9,187 bases of DNA from Lachnospiraceae bacterium UBA3863 (lineage in GTDB: Bacteria > Bacillota > Clostridia > Lachnospirales > Lachnospiraceae), in NCBI GenBank assembly GCA_002392385.1, contig DGGX01000047.1, positions 1-9,187 on the forward strand, given 5' to 3'. Shown here in pieces: positions 1-5,169 of this stretch (position 1 is its first letter; each line of letters begins with the position of its first letter). Made by a program: the position numbers and the translations under genes. The notes under the pieces were generated by a model, which had not been told where the DNA came from, searched no databases, and worked only from the letters and a program-made list of their open reading frames with translations.

Positions 1-317
1 GCCTCATCGAGGTCATGGGTCTGGCTGTCCTGCCCGCCCGTCTGAAGGGAGAAATGGCCCTCCTGAAGACTGCGCTCCTGGAGGGCCGGGATCTGCGGTC
101 CGACTCGCTGCTGGCGCAGCACGCGGACTGGGCGGAAGCCTTTATGGCACGCCGGCAGCTGACCCCGGGGGACAGCAGCCTCACAGAGGAAGGACTGGAG
201 AGGATCATCGAAGAGGAGATCGGCGATGTCTTCCGCAGGGTCCTGGAGGATGCCGGCGTCTTTAAGAGAGACGAGGCGGGACAGGCCGCCTTCGCGCGCT
301 TTATCGAGAGCCTGTAA
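1..317 (+). CDS. galT: UDP-glucose--hexose-1-phosphate uridylyltransferase, class II (3' end only)
   Basis: The reading frame is open from the left edge (codons from base 3) to TAA at 315-317, so this is the C-terminal ~104 residues of a gene that begins outside the window. The first in-frame ATG (base 15) is internal. The stretch reading EVMGLAVLPARLKGEM near the start and VLEDAGVFKRDEAGQAAF near the end match the C-terminus of the Firmicutes class-II GalT family, which is about 500 residues long. The family exchanges UMP between UDP-glucose and galactose-1-phosphate, giving UDP-galactose and glucose-1-phosphate in the cytosolic Leloir pathway. The active-site region is not in the window. 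The gene converges on the beta-helix protein gene with only 9 bp between stop codons, and no hairpin terminator is visible there. Recognition is from remembered family sequence, not a search. Confidence 0.85.
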   Translation, partial: LIEVMGLAVLPARLKGEMALLKTALLEGRDLRSDSLLAQHADWAEAFMARRQLTPGDSSLTEEGLERIIEEEIGDVFRRVLEDAGVFKRDEAGQAAFARFIESL

Positions 318-326
318 GAGGCTCCT

Positions 327-1460
327 TTACCAGCCGCCGTTTCCCTGGCGGCCTCCCTGACGGCCGCCCATCCTGCCGCCCTGACCGCCCATCATCTGGC
401 TCTGGACCGTATCGGTCTCCTGGCCGTTGACGATGAGGGTGCCGCCTGTCCGCCGGCAGGTGCCGTCATAATCGAAGGGACTCCGGGCTGTGATGTCCAG
501 TGTTCCGCCTGTAATGATCAGATCACCGTTGGAGTCGACGGCGTCTGTGTCACCGCTTCCCATGACGATGGTGACATAGCCGCCGTTGAATTCTGCTGTG
601 GGTGTCATGGCAGAGCTCTTGTGGGCGGCGTTGATGCCGTCGTCGGAGGCCTCCAGCAGGAGCTGGCCGCCGTTGATCCGGACCCAGGTGGCCTCCAGGC
701 CCTCCGCGGCCTGTACGTGGATCTGGCCGTCGTCGACCTGCAGGAGAGCGGTGGCGTGTATGGCGTCGTCGGAGGCGGCAATATTGAGCTGACCGCCGCA
801 GATGTAGATGTTGCCCAGAGTGTCGTCCTCATCATTCTCGGCGTGCAGACCGTCCTTATAGGTGGCGATATTGATGGTCCCGCCCGCGGTCAGGATGGCG
901 TCGTTGGCCTCCAGGGCATCGGCCGTGCTGCGGATATTGTAGGTGCCGCCGGTGATCTTGAGATCATCCTTGCTGCTGACACCGTTGCCGGTGGAGGTGA
1001 TGTTGAGGGTGCCCGTTCCGTTCAGGACCAGGTCGTCGCGGGAGAAGATGACGGCGTCTGTGTTGGTGGTGCCGTCAGCGGTGAAGGTGCCTGTCACCGT
1101 CAGGGAGCTCTCGGCCTCCGTCAGTGTGACGAAGACCTTGTCGGCGCTTTTCACATAGATGCAGGGCGTATCCTCGTTGGTGATCTCCGCCCCGTCCAGG
1201 ACCAGCTGGACCTTGTCCTCACTGTCGGCGTCGACGATGACCGAGGCATTCTGCGCCGTGCCGGTCAGTACGTAGACCCCGTCACCGGTGATCTCTATGT
1301 CCTTCCCGTTCTCCAGCGTATAGGTGACGGCCTTGGTGAGATCGGCGGTCTGCTGCAGATCCCTTTCCGTGAAGAGCTCGGAGGTGTTCCCGGACACCCG
1401 GGCGGAGAGGGCAAAAACACAGAGCGTCGCAATTCCAATGATAAGATTTCTTTTTTTCAT
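327..1460 (-). CDS. Secreted beta-helix carbohydrate-binding protein, Cthe_2159 family (PF14262/DUF4353)
   Basis: This encodes 377 residues, from ATG (complement of 1458-1460) to TAA. The N-terminus is a Sec-type signal peptide: MKKR, then a hydrophobic core (about 6-20), with likely cleavage after residues 20-24. Cys14 does not sit in a good lipobox. Residues 40-350 form a parallel beta-helix. From about 159 to 345 there are at least seven rungs of roughly 20-27 residues, each starting D/N/E-G/A-L/I/V and ending GG-x-hydrophobic (for example DALEANDAILTAGGTINI). The tail (356-377) is rich in Gly, Arg, Gln and Met and has no sortase signal or membrane helix. The founding member, Clostridium thermocellum Cthe_2159, has a polysaccharide-lyase-like beta-helix that binds cellulose and acidic sugars with calcium; no enzyme activity is established for the family. 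It is divergent from the glycan export operon. Its leader holds AAAGGCAGG as a mediocre ribosome site. Ligand is unknown; cell-wall or extracellular polysaccharide binding is inferred. Confidence 0.82.
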   Translation of the reverse strand: MKKRNLIIGIATLCVFALSARVSGNTSELFTERDLQQTADLTKAVTYTLENGKDIEITGDGVYVLTGTAQNASVIVDADSEDKVQLVLDGAEITNEDTPCIYVKSADKVFVTLTEAESSLTVTGTFTADGTTNTDAVIFSRDDLVLNGTGTLNITSTGNGVSSKDDLKITGGTYNIRSTADALEANDAILTAGGTINIATYKDGLHAENDEDDTLGNIYICGGQLNIAASDDAIHATALLQVDDGQIHVQAAEGLEATWVRINGGQLLLEASDDGINAAHKSSAMTPTAEFNGGYVTIVMGSGDTDAVDSNGDLIITGGTLDITARSPFDYDGTCRRTGGTLIVNGQETDTVQSQMMGGQGGRMGGRQGGRQGNGGW

Positions 1461-1495
1461 ATCCTGACCTGCCTTTCTGTTAGGTTTATGTCTGC

Positions 1496-1530
1496 AGGAT
1501 AAGACAGAAACCTTAAGATTAACTTAAACC
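1496..1530 (-). promoter_or_regulatory. Candidate response-regulator site and promoter of the beta-helix protein gene
   Basis: Read on the minus strand, two TTAAG half-sites (complements of 1523-1527 and 1512-1516) lie exactly 11 bp apart, in the setting GGTTTAAG-TTAATC-TTAAGG. An 11-bp-period direct repeat is the usual DNA target of OmpR/PhoB-family response regulators, and in Gram-positives it often replaces a good -35. A weak -10 (TATCCT, complement of 1496-1501) follows 10 bp later. The site is 36-70 bp upstream of the ATG. The repeat is plain in the sequence; regulator identity and the -10 are inferred. Confidence 0.45.
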
Positions 1531-1541
1531 CTGCTTCCGGT

Positions 1542-1570
1542 TTGCATGCCGTTATACCTTATGATATAAA
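1542..1570 (+). promoter_or_regulatory. Sigma-A-type promoter of the glycan export operon
   Basis: TTGCAT (1542-1547) and TATAAA (1565-1570) are separated by 17 bp, the optimal spacing for a housekeeping promoter. They lie in the most AT-rich part of the window, about 87 bp before the first glycosyltransferase ATG. Transcription would start near 1577, giving a leader of about 80 nt. The TTAAG direct repeat at 1512-1527 would then centre near -57, a plausible activator position. No other comparably good promoter was seen inside the operon, which fits one transcript through to the terminator at 7881-7926. Confidence 0.6.
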
Positions 1571-1584
1571 AAATGATATAAAAA
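1561..1584. repeat. 12-bp perfect tandem duplication over the -10 region
   Basis: ATGATATAAAAA occurs twice back to back (1561-1572 and 1573-1584). The first copy contains the -10 hexamer of the operon promoter; the second copy carries the same TATAAA but has no matching -35 at 17 bp. It looks like a slippage or duplication event that may change initiation-region AT content or spacing. It is seen directly; any functional effect is unknown. Confidence 0.7.
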
Positions 1585-1628
1585 AAGGCAGGTCTACAAA
1601 AGGCCGAACAGAAATAAACGTTTTATAC

Positions 1629-1643
1629 CCCCATAGTATGGGG
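1629..1643 (+). promoter_or_regulatory. Palindrome overlapping the ribosome site of the first glycosyltransferase
   Basis: CCCCATA-G-TATGGGG is a perfect 15-base palindrome ending 13 bases before the ATG at 1657. In RNA it could fold as a 5-bp CCCCA/UGGGG stem with a UAGUA loop. The only Shine-Dalgarno-like sequence for the gene is GGGGA at 1640-1644, so folding would hide it. As DNA it could instead be a small operator. The symmetry is certain; the role is inferred. Confidence 0.4.
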
Positions 1644-1656
1644 ACAGCCAATATCT

Positions 1657-2823
1657 ATGATCCGTTTTATTAAAAAAGCAGCCAGACTGGTATACTGCAC
1701 TATTCGGAGTCACCGGCTCCTTCATAAGTATGTGACAGAACATACGGAGAAGGAAAGGGTTCTGGTCATGGTCCATTCCCTTTACGGGGGCGGGGCTGAG
1801 AGAGTGGCCTGTGCGGTCGCCTCCGGCCTTACGCGCAAATACCATGTCCTCTTACTTTACATGCAGGATAAAGGCCGCATGTATCCTTTGGGGGAGGAGG
1901 TCAGGACAGTACAGGTCCCTCCCTGCATAGGATGGAACAGAGTGAAGAGGCGGACCGCTTTTTTTAAGCGTCTTCGTAAGAAGGTCCGCCCGAAGGCGGT
2001 GATCTCCCTGATGTTCGGCATGAACCGCTACAATGCCCTTACGGCAGGAACAGGGCTGACCATCTGCTGTGAGAGAAACGATCCTTCCCGAAGGGAACCG
2101 GAGCACATGGAGGAGATCGGGAACTACTATGAGACAGCGGACCTGGTGGTCTTTCAGTCCGCTGCCGTCAGGGACCAGTTCAGCGACAAGGTCAGGCAGC
2201 ACAGCCGGATCCTTCCCAACCCGGTCAGCGTCACCTGCACACGCAGTGAACAGACCGCCCACAGGATCATCAACATCGGACGCCTCACGGCCCAGAAGAA
2301 CCAGGCTATGCTGATCCGGGCCTTTGCCGCCTTTCACAGGGCACATCCCGACTATACCCTTGCTTTTTACGGAGAGGGTGAACTGCGGGACCAGCTGGAG
2401 GAGCTGGCAGTCTCTCTGGGCCTGGGGGAGGCGGTCGCCTTCTGCGGACAGACCGACCGGATCCATGAGGCGGTGGCGGACGCGGAGATGTTCGTCCTGT
2501 CCAGCGATTACGAAGGGCTGTCCAATGCCCTCCTGGAGTGCATGATGATGGGCATGCCCTGTATCTCGACGGCCTGCAGTGGCTCCGTGGACGTCATAGA
2601 GGACGGGGTCAACGGCCTCCTGGTCCCGGTGGGGCAGGAGGAAGCCCTGCGACAGGCCATGTGCCGGCTGGCAGAGGAGCCTGCCTTCAGGGAACAGCTG
2701 GGCAGAGCGGCCAGAGAGTCGTCACGGCGCTATGACAGGGAAGCCGTGATAGAACAGTGGATAGAGCTTATAGAGAACGGAGAAGGAGATTCCGGCAGGT
2801 GGACAGAACAGAGCGTAAAGTAA
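1657..2823 (+). CDS. GT4-family glycosyltransferase (first of two paralogues)
   Basis: 388 residues with the two-domain GT-B fold of retaining GT4 enzymes, which transfer sugars from nucleotide donors. Visible motifs are the N-terminal glycine loop YGGGAERV (43-50); GRLTAQKNQ with Lys214 and Arg209 expected to contact donor phosphates; and the EX7E pair Glu286/Glu294 in SDYEGLSNALLE. The C-terminal donor domain ends near residue 370. Residues 1-34 form a basic, partly hydrophobic extension (MIRFIKKAARL...) absent from its paralogue, which could lie on the membrane surface. The start at 1657 follows a weak GGGGA 12 bases upstream, partly inside a palindrome. The stop TAA overlaps the ATG of the next gene by one base (TAATG), implying translational coupling. 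It is the first gene of a Wzm/Wzt-type export operon, so it probably elongates the exported glycan on the inner face of the membrane. Donor and linkage cannot be read from the sequence. Confidence 0.87.
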   Translation: MIRFIKKAARLVYCTIRSHRLLHKYVTEHTEKERVLVMVHSLYGGGAERVACAVASGLTRKYHVLLLYMQDKGRMYPLGEEVRTVQVPPCIGWNRVKRRTAFFKRLRKKVRPKAVISLMFGMNRYNALTAGTGLTICCERNDPSRREPEHMEEIGNYYETADLVVFQSAAVRDQFSDKVRQHSRILPNPVSVTCTRSEQTAHRIINIGRLTAQKNQAMLIRAFAAFHRAHPDYTLAFYGEGELRDQLEELAVSLGLGEAVAFCGQTDRIHEAVADAEMFVLSSDYEGLSNALLECMMMGMPCISTACSGSVDVIEDGVNGLLVPVGQEEALRQAMCRLAEEPAFREQLGRAARESSRRYDREAVIEQWIELIENGEGDSGRWTEQSVK

Positions 2824-4088
2824 TGATCCGGCTCTCCGGTGTGGAGAAGGAATACAGGCTGGGACAGATCGGAAGCGGCACGCTCCATCGCGACCTCCAG
2901 TCCTGGTGGGCACGCCGGCAGGGCAGGGAAGATCCCAACAGCCGGATCGGCCAGGCAGCCAGGGTGGAGGGTGATCGTCTCCTGGCCCTGCGCGGGATCG
3001 ATCTGACGGTCTATGAAGGGGAATGTCTGGGCATCATCGGCGGCAACGGGGCAGGCAAGAGCACCCTGCTCAAGCTGATCTCCCGGGTGACGGCCCCCAC
3101 GCGGGGGAGCCTGGATCTCTACGGCCGGGTGACCTCCATGCTGGAGGTGGGCACAGGCTTCCACGGCGAGATGACCGGTCTCGAGAATATCTATCTCAAC
3201 GGGGCGATCCTGGGCATGAACACCCGGGAGATCAGGGAGGTCCTGGAGGAGATCATCGACTTCTCCGAGGTGCGGGACTTCATCGATACACCGGTCAAGC
3301 GATATTCCAGCGGCATGTATGTCAAGCTGGGATTCTCCGTCGCAGCCCATCTCAAGAGCGAGATCGTCATCATGGACGAGGTGCTGGCGGTCGGAGACAT
3401 GGCATTTCAGAAAAAGTGCATCGACCGCATGCTGCACGCGGCCCACGAGGAGAACCGGACGGTCCTCTACGTGAGCCACAATATGAACACGGTCAGACAG
3501 CTCTGCGACCGCTGCATCGTGCTGGACCAGGGACGGATCATTTACGACGGCGATACAGAAGAGGCTATCCGCTATTACAGCGAATACCTGGAGCGGGAGC
3601 GGGGCCTGCAGCGGGACCTGCGCGACTATATCCGCAGAGACAGGAACCTGACGGGCATCTGCCGTGTGGAGGAGGCAGGCGCGGATAACAACGAGGTACG
3701 GATCGGCGAGGACCTGTGCTTCCGGATCGGCCTGCGCTGCAGGGAGAACAGGGACAATGTGCGGCTCCGCCTGCTCGTCTGCAACAGCCAGGGGACTATC
3801 GTCGGCATGACCTTCTCGGAGCCCTGCAGGGTCCGCGAGGGCTATAACCGGCTGCAGTGTGCCTTTTCAACAGAGCCGCTGGCTGCCGGCGCCTATATAT
3901 GCGACATCGTCGTCTGCGAATTTGAAAAGAATATACAGATCCGGCATGATTTCGTGAGCAAGGTCCTGGCTTTCAGGATCAACGAGAATGAAATGTATTT
4001 CGGACAGCCCTGGACGGTCAGAAACTGGGGCAATGTCCGGCTGTCGCCTGTGCGGATCGATGCTGCGGAGGAGGGTGACGATGCGTAA
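2823..4088 (+). CDS. Polysaccharide/teichoic-acid-type ABC exporter ATP-binding protein (Wzt/TagH-like)
   Basis: 421 residues from the ATG at 2823, which overlaps the previous stop. An upstream in-frame ATG (2757) would add 22 Arg-rich residues lying inside the previous gene and is unlikely. The nucleotide-binding domain shows Walker A GGNGAGKST (73-81), the Wzt/TagH-type signature YSSGMYVKLGFSVA (161-174), Walker B IVIMDEVLAVGD (181-192) and the switch His219. The long segment before Walker A (13-55) is typical of this exporter class. After a linker (255-285) comes a beta-rich domain (about 290-410) resembling the Wzt C-terminal domain (PF14524), which in O-antigen exporters recognises the finished, often capped, glycan. 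The protein would power flipping of a lipid-linked glycan through the permease at 6985-7836. No cap-adding enzyme is seen in the window. Cargo is unknown, so no gene symbol is given. Confidence 0.92.
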   Translation: MIRLSGVEKEYRLGQIGSGTLHRDLQSWWARRQGREDPNSRIGQAARVEGDRLLALRGIDLTVYEGECLGIIGGNGAGKSTLLKLISRVTAPTRGSLDLYGRVTSMLEVGTGFHGEMTGLENIYLNGAILGMNTREIREVLEEIIDFSEVRDFIDTPVKRYSSGMYVKLGFSVAAHLKSEIVIMDEVLAVGDMAFQKKCIDRMLHAAHEENRTVLYVSHNMNTVRQLCDRCIVLDQGRIIYDGDTEEAIRYYSEYLERERGLQRDLRDYIRRDRNLTGICRVEEAGADNNEVRIGEDLCFRIGLRCRENRDNVRLRLLVCNSQGTIVGMTFSEPCRVREGYNRLQCAFSTEPLAAGAYICDIVVCEFEKNIQIRHDFVSKVLAFRINENEMYFGQPWTVRNWGNVRLSPVRIDAAEEGDDA

Positions 4089-5169
4089 GGTCAGAAGCAG
4101 GAACATGCTTTTCATCGTCACCTCCCTTTACGGCGGGGGAGCGGAAAAGGTCTGCTGCCTGCTGGCCTCGGCCATGGCAGAGACCTGTCCCGTGACCATT
4201 GCCTATTTCACGGAGAGAGAGGGACGCTATCCCATCGATCCCCGGTGCGAGGTGATCAGGATCCCGAAGGCGGAGAACAGGGAGTGGATCCCTTCTGTTC
4301 TGCGCAGGACGGCGGGGCGCCTGGACAAGATCCTTTTCATTCGGAAGGTCAAGAAGGAACGGAATATCGGTGTTTCGGTGTCTTTTCTTCTGGCCCCCTG
4401 CGCGGTCAATGTTTTCTCAAGATGCGGCGACAGGATCATCACCACCGAACGGGCCAATCCGACCAAATATCAGGCGGACAGATTCTGGGTGACCCGTATC
4501 CTCTACGCCCTGGCGGACCACGTGGTCTTCCAGTCCCGGGAGATCCAGAGCCTGTACGGACCCCTGACCAGGCGTCATTCCTCCATTATCGGCAATCCGG
4601 TCTCCGTGGCCTGCCGGGCCCTGCCGGAGCGGTCTCACCGGATCGTGACTCTGGGGCGGCTGACCGCCCAGAAGAACCAGGCCATGCTGATCCGGAGCTT
4701 TGAGGCTTTTCACCGGACGCATCCGGATTATACACTCTCTATCTACGGGGAGGGGCAGCTTCGCGGGGAACTGCAGGCCATGATCGAAGAGAGGGGACTG
4801 GGAGAGAGCGTCTTTCTGGAGGGCAACAGGTCCGACGTTCACACTCTGATCCGGGACGCGGAGATCTTCGTTCTTGCCAGTGATTATGAAGGACTGTCCA
4901 ATGCTCTTCTGGAGTGCATGACCATGGGCATAGCCTGTATTTCCACCGACTGCGAGGGTTCCACGGATGTGATCCGGGACGGGGAGAACGGCCTCTTGGT
5001 GCGCCGGGGAGATGAAAAGGGTCTTACGGAGGCCATGTGCCGGCTGGCGGATGAACCGCTGCTGCGGCAGCGGCTGGAGGAGCGCGCGGCTGCAGACGCG
5101 GAGGCCTTCACGCCGGAGAGAATTGTCAGGAAATGGGAGGCGGTTTTCTTTGAGGATCCGAATATTTGA
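4081..5169 (+). CDS. GT4-family glycosyltransferase (second of two paralogues)
   Basis: 362 residues. The start is ATG 4081 because GGAGGAGGG (4067-4075) lies just upstream and the frame then overlaps the ATPase gene by 8 bases; the frame extends further back to 3988, but that part is inside the ATPase gene and has no merit as protein. Motifs parallel the first GT4: YGGGAEKV (17-24), GRLTAQKNQAMLIRSF with Lys198, and EX7E at Glu270/Glu278 in SDYEGLSNALLE. The donor-binding C-terminal half is very close to the first GT4, including 17 identical bases at 4666-4682 and 2290-2306. The acceptor-side N-terminal half is much more diverged, apart from the glycine loop. That pattern fits an in-operon duplication followed by change of acceptor while keeping a similar donor; this is inference. 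It probably adds alternating or successive residues of the same exported glycan. Its last 20 bases overlap the lyase gene. Confidence 0.88.
   Translation: MRKVRSRNMLFIVTSLYGGGAEKVCCLLASAMAETCPVTIAYFTEREGRYPIDPRCEVIRIPKAENREWIPSVLRRTAGRLDKILFIRKVKKERNIGVSVSFLLAPCAVNVFSRCGDRIITTERANPTKYQADRFWVTRILYALADHVVFQSREIQSLYGPLTRRHSSIIGNPVSVACRALPERSHRIVTLGRLTAQKNQAMLIRSFEAFHRTHPDYTLSIYGEGQLRGELQAMIEERGLGESVFLEGNRSDVHTLIRDAEIFVLASDYEGLSNALLECMTMGIACISTDCEGSTDVIRDGENGLLVRRGDEKGLTEAMCRLADEPLLRQRLEERAAADAEAFTPERIVRKWEAVFFEDPNI

Noticed and set aside
586..1350. Periodic repeats at DNA level in the beta-helix gene, considered as a CRISPR-like or satellite array
   Set aside because: The period follows degenerate protein rungs of about 20-27 codons; no exact DNA repeat with spacers is present.
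621..1502. 293-codon open frame on the plus strand opposite the beta-helix gene
   Set aside because: A mirror of the repetitive minus-strand gene (Val/Gly/Asp-rich), with no ribosome site and no family resemblance.
2730..3479. 249-codon minus-strand frame opposite the ABC ATPase
   Set aside because: The plus strand has all ABC motifs; the minus frame has His/Asp/Leu-rich shadow composition.
3023..3688. 221-codon plus-strand frame within the ATPase gene
   Set aside because: An out-of-frame Gly/Arg/Pro-rich shadow lying wholly inside the ATPase gene.
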